From positions 1-6,241 of the forward strand of contig CANQVW010000095.1 in assembly GCA_947627395.1 (NCBI GenBank): DNA of 6,241 nt, read 5' to 3'. A program made the position numbers and the translations under genes. This document shows positions 1-5,669 of this stretch, in pieces. How positions within the stretch are numbered: position 1 is the first letter of the stretch; each line of letters begins with the position of its first letter. This DNA is from an uncultured Bacilli bacterium (GTDB lineage: Bacteria; Bacillota_I; Bacilli_A; ML615J-28; CAG-698). The notes beneath the pieces were generated by a model. It did not search any database. It had not been told where the DNA came from and saw only the letters and a list, made by a program, of their open reading frames with translations.

Positions 1-1357
1 CTCGTAAGGGTAGAATAGCTTGCGTCATACTATCTCGACCTTTAATAGCACTTCCACCAGCAGAATCACCCTCAACAAGGAATAATTCGCTTGTAGCTGG
101 ATTTTTCTCTTGAACGGGAGATAATTTGCCTGCAAGATTGGTTGGTTTAGTTACCTTTTGTTTAATTATACGAGCGTTGTCACGTGCTTCACGTGCTGCT
201 TCACGTGCTCTTGCTGCTTTAATTGCATTGTTAATTAAAAGGTTGGCAATTTCACCTTTTTCAGCAAGGTAGAATCCTAGTTTTTCTGTAATCACAGTTT
301 CAACAGCTGTTTTAGCTTCAGGAGTTCCAAGTTTATTTTTTGTTTGTCCTTCAAATTGTAATAAATCTTCTGGAATACGAATAGAAAGAATTGCAGTTAA
401 ACCATCACGTATGTCAATCCCCTCTAAATTTGGATCCTTATCTTTTAATATTCCTTTTTTACGAGCATAGTCATTAAAAGCTTTTGTTAGGGCACTTCTA
501 AATCCAGTTTCATGTGTTCCACCATCGATTGTTCGAATATTATTTACAAAAGAAAGGATATTATCATCGTAAGCTTTGTCGGTATATTGTAGGGTTGCTT
601 CAATTTGAATTCCACTATTTGTTCCTTCTAAATAGATGGTATCATGTAGAGGTTTTTGTCCTTTAATTAAATCATTTGTGTATTCAACAATTCCATTTTC
701 ATAATGGAAAGTTACACTTTGATTGCTTCTTTCATCAATGAGTTCTATTTTTAATCCTTTAATCAAATAGGCAGATTCTTTTAAACGAGTTGCGCAGGTT
801 TTAAAATCAAAAATTGTTGAACTGAAAATATCAGGATCTGGCTTAAAATGGACAGTTGTTCCTGTTTTTTTAGTTTCACCTTTAATTTGTGGTTTATTAA
901 TTTTAGAGCCACCATTTTCAAATTTTTGGTAGTATATTTTTTTATCACGATATATGGTTAACTCGACCCAAGAACTCAAAGCATTTACAACACTCGAACC
1001 AACACCATGTAAACCGCCAGATACTTTATAAGCACCATCTGAGCCAAATTTACCACCTGCATGAAGCGTACAGTAAACAACTTGTGGTGTAGGTTTTCCT
1101 GTCTTGTGCATACCAATTGGAATTCCACGTCCATTATCTTGTACTTCAACAGTGTTTCCTTTATGAATGATCACTTTAATATGATCTGCTTCTCCAGCTA
1201 ACACTTCATCAATCGAATTATCCACAATTTCCCAAACAAGGTGATGCAACCCTCTTGAATCTGTTGAACCAATGTACATACCCGGACGCTTTCTTACAGC
1301 CTCCAATCCTTGTAAGACCTGGATATTATCTTCACTATAATTCGACTTTGCCGCCAT
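1..1357 (-). CDS. parE: DNA topoisomerase IV subunit B (ParE), N-terminal 452 codons, runs off left edge
   Basis: ATPase subunit of topoisomerase IV, which with ParC decatenates replicated chromosomes in the cytoplasm. I translated the minus strand from the ATG at 1357; the frame stays open to base 1. GHKL ATPase motifs are in order: EIVDNSIDE (E43, N47), DNGRGIP from D74, GGLHGVG at 114-120, then the transducer QTK loop at 338-340. The TOPRIM motif EGDSAGGSA is at 429-437. Opening residues such as LEAVRKRPGMYIGST, and FENGG and LKGLKIELIDER-like stretches, match Bacillota ParE better than GyrB. A full protein is about 640 residues, so roughly 190 C-terminal residues are missing, and parC is expected further left. 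The start is supported by AAAGGCGG (1365-1372) 7 bases upstream. Residues 438-446 (IKGRDSMTQ) differ from the usual KQGRDR-type sequence. GyrB is the alternative, judged less likely. Confidence 0.95.
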   Translation of the reverse strand, partial: MAAKSNYSEDNIQVLQGLEAVRKRPGMYIGSTDSRGLHHLVWEIVDNSIDEVLAGEADHIKVIIHKGNTVEVQDNGRGIPIGMHKTGKPTPQVVYCTLHAGGKFGSDGAYKVSGGLHGVGSSVVNALSSWVELTIYRDKKIYYQKFENGGSKINKPQIKGETKKTGTTVHFKPDPDIFSSTIFDFKTCATRLKESAYLIKGLKIELIDERSNQSVTFHYENGIVEYTNDLIKGQKPLHDTIYLEGTNSGIQIEATLQYTDKAYDDNILSFVNNIRTIDGGTHETGFRSALTKAFNDYARKKGILKDKDPNLEGIDIRDGLTAILSIRIPEDLLQFEGQTKNKLGTPEAKTAVETVITEKLGFYLAEKGEIANLLINNAIKAARAREAAREARDNARIIKQKVTKPTNLAGKLSPVQEKNPATSELFLVEGDSAGGSAIKGRDSMTQAILPLR

Positions 1358-1383
1358 AAATATACCGCCTTTCTTGATAATTT

Positions 1384-1429
1384 ATTATACCTATATATTT
1401 ATTATAGCATATATTTAAATTTTTATCAA
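1384..1429 (-). promoter_or_regulatory. sigma-A-type promoter for parE
   Basis: On the minus strand there is a -35 TTGATA (1424-1429), a 17-base spacer and a perfect -10 TATAAT (1401-1406) preceded by TG one base away (extended -10). The expected start of transcription is near 1394, giving a leader of about 37 bases. A second TATAAT lies at 1384-1389 but has no good -35 at the right distance. Confidence 0.8.
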
Positions 1430-1493
1430 CACTTTTTTATCAAATTTAAATATACTCATGTTTGTTAAATGATTATATTTAAATAAAAAATGA

Positions 1494-1535
1494 GAAAAAA
1501 ATAAAAAAGATGCTTTTGTTATAAAGCTTCTCTTT
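1494..1535 (-). terminator. Rho-independent terminator of the DUF1015 gene
   Basis: Read on the minus strand, AGAAGCTTT (1531-1523) pairs with AAAGCATCT (1516-1508) around a 6-base loop, with one A-A mismatch, and the stem can extend through flanking A/T pairs. A U-rich tract follows (bases below 1508). It starts immediately after the stop codon of the DUF1015 gene, so that gene is insulated from parE. Confidence 0.75.
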
Positions 1536-2747
1536 TTACATGATTTTTCTTCCTTCTAAATAATATCTTTTCTCAATAGCTTTTCCCATTGAAAAACTTT
1601 TTCTTGGTAATGATCCGTGTTTTTGTATCATTGTAAAGAGTTCTTCTTTTTTTATAGCTGGAAAAATAATGCCTATTGCATCTTTATTTTCAGGACGATT
1701 GCAAATTTCTATCAATGCCTCTTCATCATGAACATAATCCATTTTTACATCTTTATGAAGTTCTAAATAATCATCAATATAATTTTGAAGTAATCGTATA
1801 CTTTCAATTGAATCATCTAATAATTTTATTTCTTCTTTTCCTAAAATGGCATTATAAGCGTACGAATGATGATTTCCCTTACAAATATTTTTTAATCCTT
1901 TCATAAAGTCATTTTGGACATGAAATAGAACGCGATGAATTGCTTCAAACCTCAATCCATCATCATAAATATTTTCCACTTCAACAAGTGCATAACGTGC
2001 AGGATGATGTAACGTTTCTTCTTTTGAAATTACTTTTTTTATATTTTCCCAATGTGCTTTCGCGCTTGCAAGACTATGATTCCCATCCCCAACAACAAAT
2101 TGTAATGGGTCATCTTTGGGAATGAGTTTTCTAAATGAGTCAATAATTTCATCACAATCGTTAATTTTGTATCCCTCAATGAATCCACCATCCATATTAA
2201 GTTCAAATTGATATAACAATGGAAATTGATTTTTCTTTTGATATAACTTTTCTAATATGTGTTCTTTTTGATCATTCATTAATAAAACAACGTGAGGAAA
2301 TTCTAATGATGCATTTTTTCTAATTTCTACTCTTGGAGGAATTCTTTCTAATACAGTTTCTTCTGTTGCTCTAATAAGTGCAGGTTTGTTTTTTTCATAA
2401 CTATACATTTCTAAATCAACCGATAAAACAATTCCTAAAATAGATTTCCCATTTTTCATGGTTCGTTTTATTAAAATCATACAAGATTCTAATTCATCAA
2501 AAATATGTTCGTGTAGATAATTTTTCATTGTTTGATGAATTTTTTCAATCCTTTGATGATAATTCTCATTTAAAAACGCCTCGGGATAAATGAGATGTAA
2601 TGTAGATGGAGCATCTTTTATATAGGATTCTAATTGATACCAATATTCTTTTTGACTTGTAAATTGATCACAAGCAATTACAGCCCATCGTTTTAAATCA
2701 ATGTTTTTATTTGGTAATAAAATATTTGTCTTTTGAACACAATTCAT
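1536..2747 (-). CDS. DUF1015 (COG4198-type) protein of unknown function
   Basis: A predicted soluble 403-residue protein with no signal peptide or membrane segment. Conserved features recalled for DUF1015 are visible in order: WAVIACDQFTS at 21-31, RATEETVLERIPPR at 126-139, VGDGNHSLASAK at 219-230, HHPARYALVEVENIYD at 247-262, and FEAIHRVLF at 267-275. The family is widespread in anaerobes and its biochemical role is, to my knowledge, not firmly established. The G-D-G-N-H box resembles the DGHHR box of ParB-fold proteins such as the archaeal free serine kinase SerK; that link is inference only. Start choice: a longer frame begins with GTG at 2783 but has no ribosome site, whereas the ATG at 2747 has AAAGGA upstream and gives the N-terminus expected for the family. 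It is a single gene between parE and plsY with its own terminator; I could not find a convincing promoter. Confidence 0.88.
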   Translation of the reverse strand: MNCVQKTNILLPNKNIDLKRWAVIACDQFTSQKEYWYQLESYIKDAPSTLHLIYPEAFLNENYHQRIEKIHQTMKNYLHEHIFDELESCMILIKRTMKNGKSILGIVLSVDLEMYSYEKNKPALIRATEETVLERIPPRVEIRKNASLEFPHVVLLMNDQKEHILEKLYQKKNQFPLLYQFELNMDGGFIEGYKINDCDEIIDSFRKLIPKDDPLQFVVGDGNHSLASAKAHWENIKKVISKEETLHHPARYALVEVENIYDDGLRFEAIHRVLFHVQNDFMKGLKNICKGNHHSYAYNAILGKEEIKLLDDSIESIRLLQNYIDDYLELHKDVKMDYVHDEEALIEICNRPENKDAIGIIFPAIKKEELFTMIQKHGSLPRKSFSMGKAIEKRYYLEGRKIM

Positions 2748-2757
2748 ATTCTTTTTT

Positions 2758-2763
2758 TCCTTT
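2758..2763 (-). promoter_or_regulatory. ribosome binding site deciding the DUF1015 gene start
   Basis: AAAGGA on the minus strand, 10 bases before the ATG at 2747. It lies inside the longer frame that would begin at the GTG at 2783, and no comparable site precedes that GTG. This favours the shorter 403-residue protein. Confidence 0.65.
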
Positions 2764-3137
2764 ATATTAAATATTTTTTTCACACCATTTATGCCTATGT
2801 TATCTTGTTCATTTGAATAAAAATCTTTTAATTAAATTGTTTTGTTGTCTAATAATTAGAAAAGAGTATTTCTTCATCAGCATTATCTAATATCAATAAT
2901 CTATAATTAATTTCACATTGAGAAATAAAATTTTTATTAATTTCAAAGTAATTTAATTTTTTTCATTTTTTTGAAAAACATCTCTAATTTTCAATATAAT
3001 ATAGGTCAATAAAATAGGAATTATTAACTAAGCAGAACCATAATAAAAATTAAAAACTTATTTTAACATATTTGTTTTATTTTATCATAATTAGTGAATA
3101 AATAAAATAATTAAATAAAAAAAACGTTTTTCTTTTC
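2764..3137. other. AT-rich gap without an intact gene
   Basis: About 370 very AT-rich bases between two divergent genes. No intact coding frame with a ribosome site was found on either strand, and no tRNA, riboswitch or direct-repeat array was seen. The content I can point to is a possible broken minus-strand frame (2849-3057) and a short perfect palindrome AAAACGTTTT (3121-3130) just upstream of the plsY promoter, of unknown significance. Confidence 0.6.
2849..3057 (-). pseudogene. possible decayed small membrane-protein frame
   Basis: Minus-strand translation gives two adjoining protein-like pieces. The first follows a TAG (3028-3030) and reads LIIPILLTYIILKIRDVF, a plausible membrane segment with a charged tail, ending at TAA 2953-2955. 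The second, in another frame, runs from about 2962 to TAG 2849-2851 and contains CEINYRLLILDNADEEIL. Adding one A to the run of seven A (2957-2963 on the plus strand as T) would join them into one frame. Upstream of the TAG the first frame continues only to a TAA at 3058-3060. There is no start codon with a ribosome site. This could be a degraded gene of unknown family, or chance open sequence in AT-rich DNA; I cannot name a homologue. Confidence 0.25.
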
Positions 3138-3166
3138 TTGAAAAAAATTGTCGTTTAATATATAAT
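3138..3166 (+). promoter_or_regulatory. sigma-A-type promoter for plsY
   Basis: -35 TTGAAA (3138-3143), a 17-base spacer and a perfect -10 TATAAT (3161-3166). Transcription should start near 3173, about 30 bases before the plsY ATG, leaving just enough leader for the ribosome site. Confidence 0.8.
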
Positions 3167-3184
3167 AATTGATAGATATTTGAA

Positions 3185-3193
3185 AGAAGGTGA
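3185..3193 (+). promoter_or_regulatory. ribosome binding site deciding the plsY start
   Basis: AGAAGGTGA, a strong match to the anti-Shine-Dalgarno sequence, lies 8 bases before the ATG at 3202. The alternative GTG start at 3190 is itself part of this site, so it is unlikely to be the initiation codon. Confidence 0.8.
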
Positions 3194-3201
3194 AAAAAAG
3201 T

Positions 3202-3867
3202 ATGCCAACCATTGTATGGCAAATTTTATTTATCCTCTTGGCCTATCTTTTTGGTGCTATTCCTTGGGGATTTATATTTGGGAAAATGCATGGAATTGAT
3301 TTGAGGGAACATGGAAGTAAAAATATAGGGGCAACAAACGCTGGAAGGGTTTTAGGAAAACGTTATGCAGTCCTTGTTTATATTTTAGATGCCTTTAAAG
3401 GTGCTTTGTTTGTTGCTTTGTTTAGATATGGTGTTTTACCACATGAATGGTGTGTTCTATCGCCAATGTTTTATGGATTTTTAGCTGTTTTAGGTCATAC
3501 TTTCCCAATTTACTTGAAATTTAAAGGTGGAAAAGCTGTTTCTTGTGGAAGTGGAGCAGCAGGTGCTTATTGCATTTGGATTCTTTTAATCGCTTTACTT
3601 ACATTTTTCATTGTGACCAAGATTTCTAAATTTGTTTCTTTAGGTTCTATTTGTGCGGCTATTGCAACACTTATTTCCACCTTCACTTTTAGTCTTGTAT
3701 CGGGAGATTTTATGTCTTCTTTATTTACAACTCCTGAAACTAAATTTTGGCCACTTAATTTATGGTATACTGTATTTACAGTTTTAATTATTGTAATTGT
3801 CTTAATTAGACACAAATCAAATATTGTGCGAATTTCTAAGAAAGAGGAAAACAAAGTTTCTTGGTAA
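3202..3867 (+). CDS. plsY: glycerol-3-phosphate acyltransferase PlsY
   Basis: Integral membrane enzyme that transfers the acyl group from acyl-phosphate (made by PlsX) to glycerol-3-phosphate, giving lysophosphatidic acid, the first membrane step of phospholipid synthesis. The 221 residues are close to the usual family length of about 190-215. Visible motifs are GSKNIGATN at 38-46 (motif 1), DAFKG at 63-67, GHTFPIYLKFKGGKAV at 98-113 (motif 2, the glycine-rich phosphate-binding region), KFVSLGSICA at 143-152 (motif 3), and the RHKSNI tail typical of the family near 203. About five hydrophobic segments alternate with these loops. It has its own promoter and terminator, so it appears monocistronic. 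It is transcribed away from the parE side; the divergent plsY/parE arrangement is known from Bacillus, but there the two are direct neighbours. I placed the start at ATG 3202, not GTG 3190. Confidence 0.97.
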   Translation: MPTIVWQILFILLAYLFGAIPWGFIFGKMHGIDLREHGSKNIGATNAGRVLGKRYAVLVYILDAFKGALFVALFRYGVLPHEWCVLSPMFYGFLAVLGHTFPIYLKFKGGKAVSCGSGAAGAYCIWILLIALLTFFIVTKISKFVSLGSICAAIATLISTFTFSLVSGDFMSSLFTTPETKFWPLNLWYTVFTVLIIVIVLIRHKSNIVRISKKEENKVSW

Positions 3868-3868
3868 A

Positions 3869-3909
3869 AAAGGTATAGAGTAACCTAAATATAGTTATTC
3901 TATACCTTT
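3869..3909. terminator. bidirectional terminator between plsY and the converging yneF operon
   Basis: A 16-base-pair stem, AAAGGTATAGAGTAAC (3869-3884) with GTTATTCTATACCTTT (3894-3909), with one G-U pair and a 9-base loop. T-rich sequence follows on the plus side, and an A run (3866-3871) gives U's on the minus side. It begins one base after the plsY stop, and its right arm contains the stop codon of the opposing gene (3895-3897), so it can end both transcripts. Confidence 0.9.
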
Positions 3910-4242
3910 ATTTGTTTTAATTTGATAATAGATTTGATTATTGATATGAATTGCTTCTATCACTTCTTTTTGAAGTAAATCATTGATTCTTTTTTGAATA
4001 ACTTCTTCTGGTAATCCAAGTTCATCGATTAATCTTGAAATAGAAATTTCTTTTGGATGTTCATAAATCATTTGGTAGATTTTTCCATTCAACTCATTTT
4101 CATTTTCATTTGACTTATGATGAATTTTTTTAGAAATATATGTTGCAAAATAAGCAAAGAACATAAATAAAACTAAAAAAAGCATTGTACAAAGAAAGAC
4201 AATGCTTATTTTTCCAACATCATTTAAAGCAAGAGAAATCAT
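3895..4242 (-). CDS. small membrane-anchored protein with winged-helix-like C-terminal region
   Basis: I do not recognise a named family. The 115 residues contain one strong hydrophobic segment at about 12-35, followed by a basic and polar linker (KKIHHKSNENENE, 38-50) and a soluble region at about 52-110. That region looks like a small winged helix: helix at 52-61, then EISISRLIDELGLPEEVIQKRI as a helix-turn-helix pattern near 65-86, a helix ending LLQKEVIEAI, and a beta wing IHINNQIYYQI. The positive charges after the membrane segment predict a cytoplasmic C-terminus. The ATG lies 6 bases after the yneF stop and has no good ribosome site, so translation is probably coupled to yneF and the two share its promoter. 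A membrane-bound DNA-binding or protein-docking role is an inference; the fold call rests on pattern only. Confidence 0.75.
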   Translation of the reverse strand: MISLALNDVGKISIVFLCTMLFLVLFMFFAYFATYISKKIHHKSNENENELNGKIYQMIYEHPKEISISRLIDELGLPEEVIQKRINDLLQKEVIEAIHINNQIYYQIKTNKGIE

Positions 4243-4248
4243 AATGAA

Positions 4249-4488
4249 CTATTTTTGTTGCTCCTTAATAGATGCCATGACTTGTCTTACTTGTTTTTCG
4301 GATGGGGTTCTTCCCATTTGTTGCATCATGGTGCGAACCATTTTTTCATTAATGGGTGGATTTTTTTCTAGATATCTTTGGAAGAAATGACGGGCTAAGA
4401 AAAAGCCAACAATTGCACCAATCAAAAGACATCCAATTCCAACTAATAATGGTGTTAACCATGTAGATACACTTAAAATAATTAACAT
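4249..4488 (-). CDS. yneF: YneF family (UPF0154) small membrane protein
   Basis: A 79-residue protein with one N-terminal membrane segment at about 9-32 (ending GAIVGFFLARHF) and a short conserved cytoplasmic part. The family signature is clear: LEKNPPINEKMVRTMMQQMG at 40-59, then PSEKQVRQVMASIKEQ. UPF0154 proteins are conserved across Bacillota and Mollicutes and have no established biochemical function that I know of. The start at 4488 has AAGGAG (4497-4502) 8 bases upstream and gives the usual family length. It is the first gene of a two-gene operon, followed after 6 bases by the winged-helix-like membrane protein, and it is divergent from the ferredoxin gene. In Bacillus yneF and plsY also lie in the same broad chromosomal region, so the neighbourhood is partly conserved. 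Confidence 0.93.
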   Translation of the reverse strand: MLIILSVSTWLTPLLVGIGCLLIGAIVGFFLARHFFQRYLEKNPPINEKMVRTMMQQMGRTPSEKQVRQVMASIKEQQK

Positions 4489-4526
4489 GATTTTTACTCC
4501 TTATTCATAAAATATTCTATATCCAT

Positions 4527-4555
4527 ATTGTACTATATTTTTTATATTTTATCAA
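4527..4555 (-). promoter_or_regulatory. sigma-A-type promoter for the yneF operon
   Basis: On the minus strand, -35 TTGATA (4550-4555), a 17-base spacer and -10 TACAAT (4527-4532). Transcription should start near 4520, about 32 bases before the yneF ATG. It is back to back with the ferredoxin promoter, the two -35 regions being a little over 20 bases apart. Confidence 0.78.
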
Positions 4556-4577
4556 GTAAAAGATAAAATTTTAAAAA

Positions 4578-4620
4578 CTGACAAATTATGCTTTACCTTT
4601 TATATAAATTGTGGTAAAAT
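4578..4620 (+). promoter_or_regulatory. promoter region of the ferredoxin gene (two overlapping candidates)
   Basis: Candidate one has -35 CTGACA (4578-4583), 17 bases, and -10 TATATA (4601-4606). Candidate two has -35 TTTACC (4592-4597), 17 bases, and an extended -10 TGGTAAAAT ending at 4620, giving a leader of about 28 bases. I favour the second slightly because of the TG extension, but both could be used. Confidence 0.65.
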
Positions 4621-4654
4621 AAATCTATCTAGAAAACTTGAGGAGGAAAAAATT

Positions 4655-4822
4655 ATGCCTAGAAAAATTCTTGAAACATGTATTGGATGCGGAACTTGTG
4701 CAGGTGAATGTCCTGTTGAAGCAATCTCTGAAGGAGAAATCTACAAAATCGATGCTGACAAATGTATTGATTGCGGTGCATGCCAAGCTGCTTGCCCAAC
4801 TGAATCAATTGTTGAAGAGTAA
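4655..4822 (+). CDS. 2[4Fe-4S] clostridial-type ferredoxin
   Basis: A 55-residue cytoplasmic electron carrier. Two full cluster motifs are visible: C9-x2-C12-x2-C15-x3-C19-P and C37-x2-C40-x2-C43-x3-C47-P. In this family the fourth cysteine of each motif binds the opposite cluster, so all eight ligands for two [4Fe-4S] clusters are present. Length and layout match the small low-potential ferredoxins of anaerobes, which serve pyruvate:ferredoxin oxidoreductase, hydrogenase and similar enzymes; the partner is not shown by the neighbours. The start has an ideal AGGAGG site (4641-4646) 8 bases upstream. Several C-ending codons (ATC, TAC, GAC, TGC) stand out against the AT-rich neighbours, which together with the strong ribosome site suggests high expression. 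It is monocistronic, with its own promoter and a strong terminator. Confidence 0.97.
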   Translation: MPRKILETCIGCGTCAGECPVEAISEGEIYKIDADKCIDCGACQAACPTESIVEE

Positions 4823-4840
4823 AAATAATAAAAACAAAAG

Positions 4841-4874
4841 AAAAAATAAGAGGGATTTTCCTTCTTATTTTTTT
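4841..4874. terminator. bidirectional terminator between ferredoxin gene and nif3-like gene
   Basis: A 14-base-pair stem (4841-4854 with 4860-4873) with one G-U pair and a 5-base ATTTT loop. The right arm ends in a run of seven T, and the left arm starts in a run of A, so it works for the plus-strand ferredoxin and, with one mismatch, for the minus-strand gene whose stop codon is at 4876-4878. Confidence 0.9.
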
Positions 4875-4875
4875 A

Positions 4876-5664
4876 CTAAAATACATAGGTTTTAAATGGA
4901 TCGGTTGATACTCTACTGATATAGACTTGATTTGGAAAATGAAAGTTATTAATTAATTGATCTTTAATCGAGGTAAAAACAAGCTTTTCGACCCCATGAT
5001 TCACTTCAATTAAAGTTAAATGACGTTCTAAGGCGTAAATTGCATTTTGAAGTTTGATTTCACCTGTAATATAGCATTCACACCCCTCTTTAATTGCTTC
5101 ATCAATGGCTTCAGCTTGACCACCACTTCCTCCAACAATTCCAACATGGTGAATGATTTTTTCTGGATCTCCAGCAATTCTTACACCTGATAACTTGAAT
5201 TTCTCTTGCACATTTTTTGCTAATTCTTTTAATGTACAGGGTTTAATTTTACCAGAGCGAAGTAATTTATTTTTAGTTGCTATTCCATAATCTTTACTAT
5301 CTATTTCTAATAAGTGTCCCAGAACGTCATTGACACCATGATATCCTGCATCTAAATTTGTATGCATTGAAAAATAACTAATATGATGTTCAATCATTTG
5401 ATAAATAATTTTACCTTTAACATCATCTTTTATAATTTTATATAAAGGATCAAAGATAAAAGGGTGATGACCAACAATTAAATTGACGTTTTTTTCAATC
5501 GCTTCATCAACAACATCACTTGTTAAATCAAGTGTACACAAAATGTTGCTTACTTCTTCTTCCTCGTCACCAATGGTAAAACCGATCTTATTTTGATCAA
5601 AATCCATGGCAATATCTTTAGGATAAGCATTTTCTAAGTATTGAATGACTTCTTTAATTTTCAT
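4876..5664 (-). CDS. Nif3-like dinuclear metal centre protein (YqfO/YbgI family)
   Basis: A 262-residue cytoplasmic protein of the NIF3 family, whose members form toroidal hexamers with two metal ions per subunit. Their physiological reaction is not settled; some annotations call them GTP cyclohydrolase I type 2, which is doubtful. Expected metal ligands are visible: GHHP (H66, H67), HTNLD (H101, D105) and NHGVEK near the C-terminus (H223, E226). DFDQNKIGFTIG at 21-32 corresponds to the usual DNxGLxxG stretch, and TGEIKLQNAI at 200-209 to the conserved TGE/D segment. At 262 residues it matches the short YbgI form and lacks the PII-like insert that makes Bacillus YqfO about 370 residues long. 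AAAGGA (5675-5680), inside the end of trmK, precedes the ATG by 10 bases. It follows trmK after 5 bases, the usual pairing (yqfN-yqfO in Bacillus). Confidence 0.95.
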   Translation of the reverse strand: MKIKEVIQYLENAYPKDIAMDFDQNKIGFTIGDEEEEVSNILCTLDLTSDVVDEAIEKNVNLIVGHHPFIFDPLYKIIKDDVKGKIIYQMIEHHISYFSMHTNLDAGYHGVNDVLGHLLEIDSKDYGIATKNKLLRSGKIKPCTLKELAKNVQEKFKLSGVRIAGDPEKIIHHVGIVGGSGGQAEAIDEAIKEGCECYITGEIKLQNAIYALERHLTLIEVNHGVEKLVFTSIKDQLINNFHFPNQVYISRVSTDPFKTYVF

Positions 5665-5669
5665 AATCT

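Noticed and set aside
1..1357. GyrB instead of ParE
   Set aside because: The opening residues and several internal stretches fit Bacillota ParE better, and the plsY-side neighbourhood matches parE; gyrB is usually near dnaA/recF, which are absent here.
1676..2125. Two plus-strand open frames (1676-1906 and 1940-2125) opposite the DUF1015 gene
   Set aside because: They are antisense to a well-supported gene, have low-complexity sequence rich in H, L and F, and resemble no family I know.
2764..3137. Riboswitch, small RNA or origin in the AT-rich gap
   Set aside because: I saw no conserved riboswitch core, no strong hairpin with a U tract, and no DnaA-box cluster or iterons.
3119..3157. Palindrome AAAACGTTTT and the AAACG/CGTTT pair near the plsY promoter as an operator or terminator
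   Set aside because: The palindrome has no loop, the longer hairpin needs a large bulge, and it matches no operator I know such as those of FapR or FabT.
3567..3854. Minus-strand open frame inside plsY
   Set aside because: It is the shadow of a conserved membrane protein gene, with no ribosome site or recognisable domain.
4202..4390. Plus-strand open frame across the yneF / small membrane protein junction
   Set aside because: Antisense to two supported genes and without a recognisable product.
4638..4895. Plus-strand 85-residue frame and minus-strand 75-residue frame over the ferredoxin gene
   Set aside because: Both are out-of-frame shadows; the 55-residue frame at 4655-4822 carries all eight cysteine ligands and the AGGAGG site.
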